Part shown: one piece after another, positions 17,331 through 25,199 of the stretch
How positions within the stretch are numbered: position 1 is the first letter of the stretch
Layout: the number at the start of each line of letters is the position of its first letter
Assembly: GCA_020639075.1 (NCBI GenBank)
Contig: JACKHI010000001.1
Coordinates: forward strand, 3,410,001 to 3,474,000
Origin: Phycisphaerales bacterium
Lineage (GTDB): Bacteria; Planctomycetota; Phycisphaerae; UBA1845; UTPLA1
Reading direction: 5' to 3'
DNA length: 64,000 nucleotides
Made by a program: the position numbers and the translations under genes
The notes under the pieces: generated by a model
Seen by the model: the letters and a program-made list of their open reading frames with translations, nothing else
Told to the model about the DNA's origin: nothing
Database searches by the model: none

Positions 17331-17777
17331 TTAAATCTCCCCGGATTGGGACCGAGAATGCGCAAGGGGGCCCGCGTCGCCAGCCGTGACCGGCCCATCG
17401 GCCGGGTTGGCAGTCCCTGACTGGCGCGGTTCGGCATGCCGGCGAGCAAGATCGGAACGATCCGGCGACAGCGTTACGCCATACAGGTCGAGCACGGTGC
17501 GTGCAAGTTCCGCTGCATCGGCGATACGGGGCACCGTCGGATCCGGACACTTCGTCCCCGGGCCGCGGCGTTTCGATTCGGAGGTCGGCCGGGATCGGCT
17601 GATCGCGACGTCGTGTCGAATCAGTTCGCAATAGGCGTGCATCAGCTTGCAGACGGCTTCGACTTTCTCGTCGGCGTTGTCGACTTGCTCCAGCATCCGC
17701 TTCAGCGCCCGCTGTTCGAAGGTTCGTCGCATTCGCACGCCTGCGGGATTCAGTCGCTTTGTTTCTCTACCGGCCAT
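17331..17777 (-). CDS. Hypothetical protein, helical and charged
   Basis: This 148-residue protein belongs to no family I recognise. ATG 17777 has AAAGGGA eight bases upstream; the longer frame to 17984 has no supporting signal. The first half is strongly helical and basic (RRTFEQRALKRMLEQ, DEKVEAVCKLMHAYCELIRHD), and the second half is Arg/Pro/Ser-rich and low in structure. It has no membrane segment. It lies 86 bases upstream of the PhoB-like gene on the same strand and might be co-transcribed with it. A 27-bp dyad sits about 120 bases upstream of its start. Confidence 0.6.
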   Translation of the reverse strand: MAGRETKRLNPAGVRMRRTFEQRALKRMLEQVDNADEKVEAVCKLMHAYCELIRHDVAISRSRPTSESKRRGPGTKCPDPTVPRIADAAELARTVLDLYGVTLSPDRSDLARRHAEPRQSGTANPADGPVTAGDAGPLAHSRSQSGEI

Positions 17778-17892
17778 TGCCTGTTCCCTTTCGTATCGTG
17801 CCGTTCTCTGCAACGCCCGTGCGTTGGTCTCTAACTTGAACGTAGGCCACCCGGTGCGGTCGTCAAATGAAATCTTGAAGCCGATTCGCCGG

Positions 17893-17919
17893 ACAGACCT
17901 AACATGAGGGTAGGTCTGT
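17893..17919. promoter_or_regulatory. Perfect 9-9-9 inverted repeat, candidate operator
   Basis: ACAGACCTA and TAGGTCTGT are perfect inverted 9-mers separated by nine bases. The geometry is that of a repressor operator such as CIRCE, but the sequence is different. It lies 116 bases upstream of the hypothetical gene starting at 17777 (minus strand) and about 300 bases before the plus-strand deaminase. No gene is seen in the rest of 17778-18223. Confidence 0.4.
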
Positions 17920-18072
17920 TGTTGGACGGTTGAGTTTTTTCTGGGGGACGGGGCGATGGGTATAAGTACGCGGGGAATCGCCATCAGGCGATCGTGATAC
18001 TAATGCAGCAAGACAGTGAGGGCCGCAATTTCACTGGTGAATTCTTCTCGTTGAAGACAATACGACGAGATT

Positions 18073-18096
18073 CGAAATCTGAGATTTGAGATTTCG
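18073..18096. repeat. Hairpin CGAAATCT-N8-AGATTTCG
   Basis: Perfect 8-bp arms enclose an 8-base loop whose own sequence (GAGATTTG) repeats the arm words. It lies in the intergenic region before the cytosine deaminase gene and may be a small dispersed repeat or a transcript hairpin. Its role is not known. Confidence 0.35.
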
Positions 18097-18223
18097 GGTA
18101 GACAGCCACGCGAGTAAGATGCTCTGACGCTATCCGGGATATCAGATAAGGCGCTCGTGTGCATTCGAGCTGCGGCACATATCGGATGCGCCTGTCTTGG
18201 GAGTTCGTCGGAGGATACACGTG

Positions 18224-18661
18224 ATGGATACATTTCTGCAGGAAGCCATCAACGAAGCGCGAGCCGGGCTCGCCGAGGGCGGGATACCGATCGGATCGGT
18301 ACTCGTCATTGACGGAAAGATCGTCGGTCGGGGGCACAATCGGCGCATTCAGAACGGCAGCGCGATTCTGCATGCGGAGATGGACTGTTTCGAGAACGCG
18401 GGGCGATTGAAAGCGCGCGACTATCAGCGAGCGACGTTGTATTCGACATTATCGCCCTGCGACATGTGTTCGGGAACGTCTCTTCTCTACAAGATTCCGA
18501 AGATCGTGATCGGCGAGAACAAGACGTTTCGCGGACCCGAGGATTACGTGCGCTCGCGCGGGGTCGAACTCGAAATCGTCAATTCGCAGGAGTGCATTGA
18601 CATCATGACACGGTTCATCGCGGAAAACCCATCGCTCTGGAATGAGGATATCGGCGAGTAA
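18224..18661 (+). CDS. Cytosine deaminase, yeast Fcy1-like
   Basis: This 145-residue zinc deaminase is of the CDA/tRNA-deaminase fold. The zinc site is His50 with catalytic Glu52 in LHAEMDC and Cys79/Cys82 in LSPCDMCSG. The call to cytosine deaminase rests on close agreement, from memory, with Saccharomyces Fcy1 along the whole length: GGIPIG, GRGHNRR, LYSTLSPCDMC, a VIGEN segment and the distinctive end ENPSLWNEDIGE. It would convert cytosine to uracil plus ammonia in pyrimidine salvage. ATG 18224 has GGAGG about 10 bases upstream. Most bacteria use the unrelated amidohydrolase CodA, so this family is notable here. It is convergent with the SMR gene. Confidence 0.85.
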   Translation: MDTFLQEAINEARAGLAEGGIPIGSVLVIDGKIVGRGHNRRIQNGSAILHAEMDCFENAGRLKARDYQRATLYSTLSPCDMCSGTSLLYKIPKIVIGENKTFRGPEDYVRSRGVELEIVNSQECIDIMTRFIAENPSLWNEDIGE

Positions 18662-18748
18662 TCTGTGACGATGGCGCTGAGAGAGGATGGGATGTAGCAC
18701 CATTCGGATTCTCTCGTTCCTTTCGACGTTATTTCACAATTCCATCAA

Positions 18749-19108
18749 TCATGCATCCAGTGTGACTGCATCCTGCGCTTTCGGGGGGGCTTTCCTTGTT
18801 GTCGCATACAGGCCGATGACGCCAACGAGCACGAGGGAGGCAAAGAGGATTTGTGGCGTTGTCGGTCGTTCTTTCAGAAACGCTGCGGCGAACACGAAAG
18901 CACCCACAACGCCGACGCCGGTCCAAACACCGTAGGCGACACCGAGTGGAATGCCCTGCACGGCTTTTTCCAGAAAGACGAAGCTGAGGACGTAGGACGC
19001 GAATATCGCCGTTGCGAGGATTGGACGGTTCATGCTGAACGATCGCAGGCCGATGACCCATCCGACTTCGAAAGCGGCGGCGATCAGGAGCAGGATCCAG
19101 AATTTCAT
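18749..19108 (-). CDS. Small multidrug resistance (SMR) family exporter, SugE/Gdx-like
   Basis: This protein of about 119 residues has four membrane helices. The invariant membrane Glu lies in AAAFEVGWVIGLR, and the SMR signature region reads GIPLGVAYGVWTGVGVVGAF. The SugE/Gdx subfamily exports guanidinium; EmrE-type relatives export quaternary ammonium compounds, and I cannot separate these with certainty. ATG 19108 has GAGGAA nine bases upstream and is preferred to the upstream in-frame start at 19156. It follows the FtsK/EccC-like gene by 117 bases on the same strand; no guanidine riboswitch was recognised in that gap. Confidence 0.88.
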   Translation of the reverse strand: MKFWILLLIAAAFEVGWVIGLRSFSMNRPILATAIFASYVLSFVFLEKAVQGIPLGVAYGVWTGVGVVGAFVFAAAFLKERPTTPQILFASLVLVGVIGLYATTRKAPPKAQDAVTLDA

Positions 19109-19225
19109 GATTGGAATTCCTCGCAATACGAGCATGTCACGTGCAAGCGTCGTCACTTACACGCGGGCGCCGAACTTCAGGCGATCCGGCCAACGGATTT
19201 CCTTCCTTGTCGCCGCAGTTCATTC

Positions 19226-22200
19226 TCATTCGTCGCCGACCTGCTCTCCGTCGGCTGCAGTTCGGTCGCGATCGGCCGAGTATTCCGCAACGCCGTAAGG
19301 GCGGAATTTCTCCAGAACGCCTTGTTCCTCGCTACGGTAGATCGCGCGATAGAGGCCCAGTCGATTGGCGATCGGCGAGTCGATCAGATTACTTGAATCC
19401 GTCGCGCTCATCTGGAAGAGAACGCGGTGGTCGAATTCCCGCATCGAAGCTCGATCGAGCGTGCGTTCGGCTGCCGTCGGCGTGTCACACCAAGCGATGA
19501 CATGGACGCCGACGGGCGGCCCTTCTCGCAGGACCTCGGCGAAATCCCGGCCAGGGTCGGACTGGGAGGCGTCGGCGCTGACGGAGAGTCCGAACTCGTC
19601 CTCGCGCTTACGGAGCATTCGGTATCGCTGCAGGCCGTAGATGACGAGAAAGATCGGCGCCAATCCATCGGCGTTGCCGGCGTCGGACGCATGACGGCGG
19701 CGGACCTCGGCAGCGAGGCCCTCCATGCATCCGCCGACATCGCGCCACGCGACGTCTTGCTTGTCGATCGAGAGGTCCGCAAGCGCCAGCTTCATGCCGT
19801 TTGGCTGCGAATCTTCCTGGGGGCTGCCGTCGAGCAAATAGATCGCGCCGCTGCCGCCCCTCATTTGCGCACCGAGGCCCGTGATCGAAGCGGCAACGAT
19901 GCCCATGGCGGCATCGTCTCGCTGACCGACGAGCAACAGGTTCATGCCGCTTTGACGCCGAAAGACGACGTTTGTCGGCTCCTTGATCTCGATCGCTTCG
20001 CCGAGCCACGCCTTGGGTTCGGCGATCGGGACAGCGGGCGGTGACTTAAGAAGCCTCTGCAACGGCAAGTTCTTTGACAAATCGCCGGGGGCGCTGCCCT
20101 CAAAGACAATGATGGGATCTTCGCGTTCGAAGTGAATCGCGTCAGCCATGGCATTGACTTGATTCAGCAGGCCGTCGCGCTCGCGATCGGGCAACCAGGC
20201 CGTCTGAAACGGGCTGTTGCCTTCGGCGAGACCTCCGGCATCGTTGTAGATCGCCTGGCCGGGGCGCGTCAGCAGACGCGCGGCAGGATTCGTGTCGTCG
20301 AGAATCAGCTGCGAATCGGCTTCGGAACATTGCAGCGCGATTCGAACAGCCATCTGGCCGATGGTGCTGCGGGCGAGACCGGTCGCACCGCCGAGCGTTT
20401 GCGATCCGAGAATCACATGCATCCCGAAGGCGCGGCCCTGTCGGACGAGCCGATCGAGCAGCATGGCGGCGTCCTGCGCGAGTTTGTCATCCTCGCTGAA
20501 GAAGACCTGAAATTCGTCGATGACGAGGAGTGTGCGGGGCATGGTGATCGCATCGGCGGTTTCGCGATATCCGGCGATATCCTGAACGCCCGCCCTGCGA
20601 AACAACTCGCCGCGCCGGTTCATTTCTTCGTCGAGTCGTTGCAGGACGCTGAGTCCGAACTCACGATCGGATTCGATCGCAATTGCGCGAGCGTGCGGCA
20701 GCGCATGAGTGGCGTAGGTCTTGAACTCGACGCCCTTCTTGAAGTCCACAAGGTAGAGCTCGACTTCGTCGGGGCTGTACCACAGGACGGCGCTCGTCAC
20801 GATGGCATGCAGGAGCGAGGATTTGCCGGATCCCGTCTTACCGGCGATCAGCACATGCTGCGCAACGCCTTTTCCGAGCGAAAGGCTTTGCAGACGCGTC
20901 GCGCCGCTTCGGCCGAAGGGCGTTTCGATGCCATGTTGAGCGCTGCGTGTCCAGCGTTCTTCCGGCTTGGGGGCGACGGACGTAAACGGGACTTCGACTT
21001 TGCCGGATTCCTTCGCCGCGGCGCCGATTCGATGCATCAGGGATGTGAGCGTCGATTCGGGCGGCGGCGCGTCGAGCGTCAGGGGGAAGTGCTTGTAGAT
21101 TTCGTCGCGCCAGACGAATTCCCCGTCGTCGCTTTGGACGACATAGACGCCTTCACCGACAAGATCGCGCGTGCTGAGTTCCTTCGGGAGCTGCATGCGT
21201 ACGTCGTGCGAAATCAGGGTATATACACCGCAGCGCGAGCCGCTGGCAACGATGCTGGTCAGTCGCCGAACGGACTCTTCGCTGAAATTGGAAGGGAAAT
21301 TGGCGACGACGAGAAATCGATACGGCTCCGCAAGTTCGCCGGCCTGCTGGTTGTATTCGTCAATCGTCTCGTACTCGTTGCGGAGGTATTTCTGAATCAC
21401 GTTTTCCATGTGATTCGTCAAGTCCGTCAATTGTTGTTCAATCTGCTGGCCTTCCGTCCAGATGCGACCACCGATCATGGCGTCGTCGTAATCGGCAAGG
21501 TGCATGAAGCCGGCGAAGGCCTGTCCGAGGCCGACGGGGTCGATGATCGTGAAGTGAGCGCGGCCCGGCGGAATCGTCGTCAGCAGGCGCGCCATAACGG
21601 TCTGGAGCGCGGCATTGGCAACGTCGCGCGCGTCACGGGCATAGCGAAGCAGAAGCGAGCCCCGTTCCGGAAATGCGAGCATTGCGGGGGTTCTTGTGGC
21701 CACGAGTCGCTCGCGTTTAAGGCGCGGATCGTCTCGAAATCGAGGCGCAATACGACCGAAGTCGACGTCGAGAGCGCCGAAGCGGACGACGCCGCCGAAG
21801 ACGAAGTTCGGTTGCCAGTCGGTCCAATCGACGTCCAGCATGTCTCGGCGGAGAGAGTCGTCAAAAGCGGCGGCGGCGTCGAGCGTCGCGGCGATGCGTT
21901 CGACGCCTCGATCCCATCGGTCACGGAGCTCGGCGCGAGCGGCGTCGTACCGGCGTTGAGCGAGATCACAGGCATTGTCGCGGCGGGCCTTGAGGAACCC
22001 GCGATAGCGATTGAGTCGGGCTTCCAGGCCGGGCTGTTCGACGTCGGGCCAGCTCCTGAATGGCCGCAGTGCGAGATCGCGCCGCGCTTCGAGGTCGCGG
22101 CGGTTCTTGGCGAACTCCTCTTCGATGGTCTGCAGCAGGTTCTTTCGTCGCAGTGCGACACGGTTCAGCTTGGGATCGTATTTGTCGTGGGCGACCTTGA

Positions 22201-23140
22201 CTTCGGCGTCACGACGTACGACGGCATTCCGTTCATCCTGATCGATCGATCTGCGCGTCGCGACGTGGTATTGCTCTGCCGCGAATCGTGCCGTCGCGAT
22301 GTCGTTGGCGATGGGTCGGTACGCTGCCGCAATCTTCGCCGCCCCCACGCGCCGCAGGAGAACACCGAGCCCCGCGCACAGCAGCAGCGCGCCGCCAAAT
22401 GCAGAAGGTCCGAGGACAGTGAAGGCCGGGCCGTTCGGATGCGAATACGCATACCAACCGGCGCCGCCAACCGACGCGAGGCAGAGGAAGAACACGATCA
22501 GCCCCGGGCTGGCGCCTTTGAACAATCCGGGGACGAACAGGCGTGACATTGTCTGCGTGTTATTCTGAATCGCACCAGTCAGTTCCTTGTATGCGGCACC
22601 GGGCTTGTCTGCGACGCGGGATTCGTCGACTGCGACATCGACGGCAGGCGGTTTGAATCGATGGGCTCGAACGACTTCTTCGGCGTGAATTGCCAGACCG
22701 TCGAGCGTGGCCTTGCGTTGGGCCGTGTCCTTGTCGAGTTTCTTTCTGCTCTGTGCGGCCTGGGTCCTGGCGGCATCGACGACGCTGTCGGCGAGCCAGA
22801 TTTCCTGGTCGAGTTTGGCTTTGACTTCCTGGCCGGCGGTCGTCGCTTCCCTCATGATCTTCGCGCGGGCACTCTGGCGTTCGGCTTCGATGTGGGCGAG
22901 TCGCGCGGCGAATTTTCCATCCACCTCGGATGTCTGGCGTTCAAAGTTCCGGCGACCAGCATCGATGAATGCCCCGTAGCGTGACTCGACGCGTCGAAGG
23001 ACGCGACGATATCGGCGTTCAGCGCGATCGAGTTGTTTCTCGTACTCCGCCTCGATCGCCTGTTCGGCCTGCTCGACCGCCTGCGGCGCAAGTTCGATCA
23101 GATCGTTGAGGGCGGCGTGCTGCAGGTCGCGAAGCGTCAT
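19226..23140 (-). CDS. Membrane FtsK/SpoIIIE-type ATPase, EccC/EssC-like (T7SS-like)
   Basis: This 1304-residue ATPase is the centre of the WXG100-associated locus. Residues 1-160 are a charged coiled coil, two membrane helices follow (about 212-232 and 243-262), and a second coiled coil spans about 280-430. Three FtsK-like modules then appear. The first (about 495-690) has no Walker A. The second (about 740-970) has an intact Walker A (GKTGSGKSS, 767-775) and Walker B (LLVIDEFQVFF, 871-881) and a QGRAFGMHVILGSQ sensor. The third (about 1040-1290) is degenerate (LLLVGQRDDAA in place of Walker A). Three serial ATPase modules behind two membrane helices recall EccC/EssC of type VII secretion. 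A cell-division FtsK is unlikely because the 4-helix membrane domain and gamma domain are absent. Confidence 0.8.
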   Translation of the reverse strand: MTLRDLQHAALNDLIELAPQAVEQAEQAIEAEYEKQLDRAERRYRRVLRRVESRYGAFIDAGRRNFERQTSEVDGKFAARLAHIEAERQSARAKIMREATTAGQEVKAKLDQEIWLADSVVDAARTQAAQSRKKLDKDTAQRKATLDGLAIHAEEVVRAHRFKPPAVDVAVDESRVADKPGAAYKELTGAIQNNTQTMSRLFVPGLFKGASPGLIVFFLCLASVGGAGWYAYSHPNGPAFTVLGPSAFGGALLLCAGLGVLLRRVGAAKIAAAYRPIANDIATARFAAEQYHVATRRSIDQDERNAVVRRDAEVKVAHDKYDPKLNRVALRRKNLLQTIEEEFAKNRRDLEARRDLALRPFRSWPDVEQPGLEARLNRYRGFLKARRDNACDLAQRRYDAARAELRDRWDRGVERIAATLDAAAAFDDSLRRDMLDVDWTDWQPNFVFGGVVRFGALDVDFGRIAPRFRDDPRLKRERLVATRTPAMLAFPERGSLLLRYARDARDVANAALQTVMARLLTTIPPGRAHFTIIDPVGLGQAFAGFMHLADYDDAMIGGRIWTEGQQIEQQLTDLTNHMENVIQKYLRNEYETIDEYNQQAGELAEPYRFLVVANFPSNFSEESVRRLTSIVASGSRCGVYTLISHDVRMQLPKELSTRDLVGEGVYVVQSDDGEFVWRDEIYKHFPLTLDAPPPESTLTSLMHRIGAAAKESGKVEVPFTSVAPKPEERWTRSAQHGIETPFGRSGATRLQSLSLGKGVAQHVLIAGKTGSGKSSLLHAIVTSAVLWYSPDEVELYLVDFKKGVEFKTYATHALPHARAIAIESDREFGLSVLQRLDEEMNRRGELFRRAGVQDIAGYRETADAITMPRTLLVIDEFQVFFSEDDKLAQDAAMLLDRLVRQGRAFGMHVILGSQTLGGATGLARSTIGQMAVRIALQCSEADSQLILDDTNPAARLLTRPGQAIYNDAGGLAEGNSPFQTAWLPDRERDGLLNQVNAMADAIHFEREDPIIVFEGSAPGDLSKNLPLQRLLKSPPAVPIAEPKAWLGEAIEIKEPTNVVFRRQSGMNLLLVGQRDDAAMGIVAASITGLGAQMRGGSGAIYLLDGSPQEDSQPNGMKLALADLSIDKQDVAWRDVGGCMEGLAAEVRRRHASDAGNADGLAPIFLVIYGLQRYRMLRKREDEFGLSVSADASQSDPGRDFAEVLREGPPVGVHVIAWCDTPTAAERTLDRASMREFDHRVLFQMSATDSSNLIDSPIANRLGLYRAIYRSEEQGVLEKFRPYGVAEYSADRDRTAADGEQVGDE

Positions 23141-23281
23141 GCCGGTCGCAGCACGATGGGCCGTGGACGTCGGCTTGGCCTTTGAAATGTCGGAATCAGC
23201 GGGCGTCGTAATAGGATGGCCTTTCCGGTTTCATGATTCGATTCCGTTCGATTCTCTCGTCGTGCGCGATGATTCGCGGCG

Positions 23282-23494
23282 CTATTCGCAATCCCGCTTC
23301 ATCTTAAGCAGCAAATGCTCGATGTGCCCCATTGCCTCAACGGCCGACCTGCCCGTCAGCACGAGAGGGGCCAAGTGGTTCTTTTCGAATTGTTCGACGA
23401 CATCGTCGTTCCAATAGCGCCTGAGTTCGGCAAATTCCGACTGCAGGTCTTTGATCGCCTTGCCCAGTCTGCCTTGTCCCGATGATACACTCAT
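23282..23494 (-). CDS. Small helical protein, WXG-like partner
   Basis: This 70-residue, all-helical protein has a Trp turn (RRYWNDDVVEQFEKNHLAP) between two amphipathic helices, reminiscent of a short WXG100 hairpin but without the Gly. Its start overlaps the stop of the upstream coiled-coil gene by four bases (ATGA), and the EccC-like ATPase follows 141 bases later. Tight coupling makes it part of the locus. It could be a secreted helper, an adaptor or a chaperone. I know of no characterised homologue. Confidence 0.7.
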   Translation of the reverse strand: MSVSSGQGRLGKAIKDLQSEFAELRRYWNDDVVEQFEKNHLAPLVLTGRSAVEAMGHIEHLLLKMKRDCE

Positions 23495-24573
23495 TCCGAT
23501 TCACTTCCTGTCTGCCGATCCGCCACGGATTCGTCGTCATCCACGATCAACTGGGTCGGCGCATCCGAGGCATCGCAAAAATACTCGATACCGACGTCGT
23601 TTTCGACTATCAGCGTCCCGAACGGCATATTGAACAACGCTGCCCAGTCTTCCCGCCGAGCCGATAGCATCGCGACAGAGACGGCGATGCAATCGTCGCT
23701 TGTCGGTTCGACGCCGACGGGACCTACGTACCATCCGCTGTCCCCCGCTGATGAGGTTCGCAGGCGTTCCAAAAAAATTCGGGGGGCGGTTTCAGTCCGT
23801 TTCGCAAGGATCACAATGTCAGCGGGGTCCGGCGGACGATGATCGATTTCGATGGCCGCCAGGGCTTTTAGTTGAGCGGGCGGAATCCGCCGTCCGCCGG
23901 GCCAAGGGGGCGCCTCCTCAATTGGGGGGACGGCGTCGCGTTCGGCGGGGCGCGGCGAAAGTCGGCGCAAGGCCGCGCATTCGAGACGGCGTTCGGCGTC
24001 GACGCGTTCGGCCTCGACTCGGGCGGCTGCGTCGAGATTGCGCGCCATGGATTCGAACGCGTCGCTCATTCCGGTCACAGGGGACGGTGCGGACTCGTGA
24101 AAGTAAGCATCCAACGTATCCAGCACGCGATCGATCATCGCGACGGCGCGCGGCACGTCCATTTCGGCGGCGCGCGCCATTCGCTGAGACTGGGCCTTGT
24201 AGAGGAAGCGCTCGTCCTCGAGTTTGCGAAGCCAGGCCTTGATCGCTTCGACTTTCGATTCAGCCTCCTCCAGTCGGCGCTTGGCGAGCGCGAAGGCTTT
24301 CTCTTCCTCCACTGAAGACTGCCGATCCCCGGTGGCGGATTTGTATAGCTTCTTCTCATTGAGAGCGGACTTTGCGCGCTGGAAGGCCTCGGCGCGCCTG
24401 CGGTACTCCATTTTCCAATAGGCCTGTCGGTCCTGTCGAAGCCAGGTGCCCGCGCGGAGCAACTCCGCATCGGTATCGCCGAGCGCAGCCTTGGCTTCTT
24501 CGGCGAACTTGATGAGCTTCGCTCGAAAGCGCTTGATTGCTTCAGTCGATTGAACCCGGGCGGAGCGAGCCAT
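23491..24573 (-). CDS. Coiled-coil protein of the T7SS-like locus
   Basis: This 360-residue protein of unknown function has an N-terminal half (1-165) that is a long, highly charged coiled coil with an aromatic break (WLRQDRQAYWKMEYRRR). A Pro-rich linker follows (RPAERDAVPPIEEAPPWPGG), then a smaller C-terminal alpha/beta region (GWYVGPVGVEPTSDDCIAVSV ... GTLIVENDVGIEYF). It has no signal peptide or membrane helix. It lies between the WXG100-like gene (81-base gap) and the small helical gene (4-base overlap). From memory, similar proteins accompany such FtsK genes in other planctomycetes, which would make it a system component, but its role is open. Confidence 0.75.
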   Translation of the reverse strand: MARSARVQSTEAIKRFRAKLIKFAEEAKAALGDTDAELLRAGTWLRQDRQAYWKMEYRRRAEAFQRAKSALNEKKLYKSATGDRQSSVEEEKAFALAKRRLEEAESKVEAIKAWLRKLEDERFLYKAQSQRMARAAEMDVPRAVAMIDRVLDTLDAYFHESAPSPVTGMSDAFESMARNLDAAARVEAERVDAERRLECAALRRLSPRPAERDAVPPIEEAPPWPGGRRIPPAQLKALAAIEIDHRPPDPADIVILAKRTETAPRIFLERLRTSSAGDSGWYVGPVGVEPTSDDCIAVSVAMLSARREDWAALFNMPFGTLIVENDVGIEYFCDASDAPTQLIVDDDESVADRQTGSESE

Positions 24574-24654
24574 GATGCGTCTGCAGCGTGCCTCCTCTAT
24601 CGATGGAACGCGAGGATATCTCGGTGGACGACCACGGACGGCGGTCGACGAACG

Positions 24655-24927
24655 CTATCGCTGACCGAGGTACTCCTCGATGTGCGCAGCTTTGCGCATC
24701 AGGAAGGAAATATGGTCTTCAGAGGCGGCGCCGAACTTACTCAACACCTTGAGCGTTTGTTCAAACTGCTCGGCGAATCGCCTTTGTTCCTGGTCGCGCC
24801 AAGTCTGCTCGAGGGCGTTGAGTTTCGCGTGCAATCCCGAAGTCAGAGTCTGCAGTTCGCTGTTGAATCGGGTCAGATCGCGCGCGAAACGCCGCAGTTC
24901 CGCCGGATCGACATGGGCCTTGGCCAT
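24655..24927 (-). CDS. WXG100-like (ESAT-6-like) protein
   Basis: This 90-residue helical hairpin is the first gene of the minus-strand locus. Helix 1 is AELRRFARDLTRFNSELQTL, the turn holds Trp43 in ALEQTWRDQEQ, and helix 2 begins RRFAEQFEQTL. The Trp position, the size and an aromatic ladder of F/Y residues fit WXG100 proteins, but the motif reads W-R-D rather than W-x-G, and no YxxxD/E export tail is seen (it ends EEYLGQR). ATG 24927 has AAGGAG upstream; the longer frame to 25164 has no support. It is a probable substrate or structural component of the EccC-like machine. Confidence 0.72.
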   Translation of the reverse strand: MAKAHVDPAELRRFARDLTRFNSELQTLTSGLHAKLNALEQTWRDQEQRRFAEQFEQTLKVLSKFGAASEDHISFLMRKAAHIEEYLGQR

Positions 24928-25199
24928 ATTCCTGCTCCTTGGTGTCTGAGCCGCCTGGACTGTCAGATCATTGTATGCACTCGACGTCGGTTCGCGCAGG
25001 GGCGGCAGGTGCGAATTCGTGATCGAATCGGACGGCCGACAATGCCGCAAAGCGGGCGAACGCCCTTTCGACAGATGATTTCGCAGCGGAGGGCCCGCAC
25101 TCGTGCGGTCGCGCCGCAGCGCCATTTTTCTTGACCCCGGTGGCGCCAGGCCTACGATGCCCATCGGAGTTTAACGGAGCTTGATGGAGAGATACCGGC

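Noticed and set aside
20132..22546. 804-codon plus-strand open frame opposite the FtsK/EccC-like gene
   Set aside because: It is an antisense shadow: no domain, Arg/Gly-rich composition, and the minus-strand frame carries clear ATPase motifs over the same bases.
19226..23140. Cell-division FtsK
   Set aside because: Only two membrane helices, no gamma winged-helix domain, three ATPase modules and WXG100-like neighbours argue for a secretion-type ATPase.
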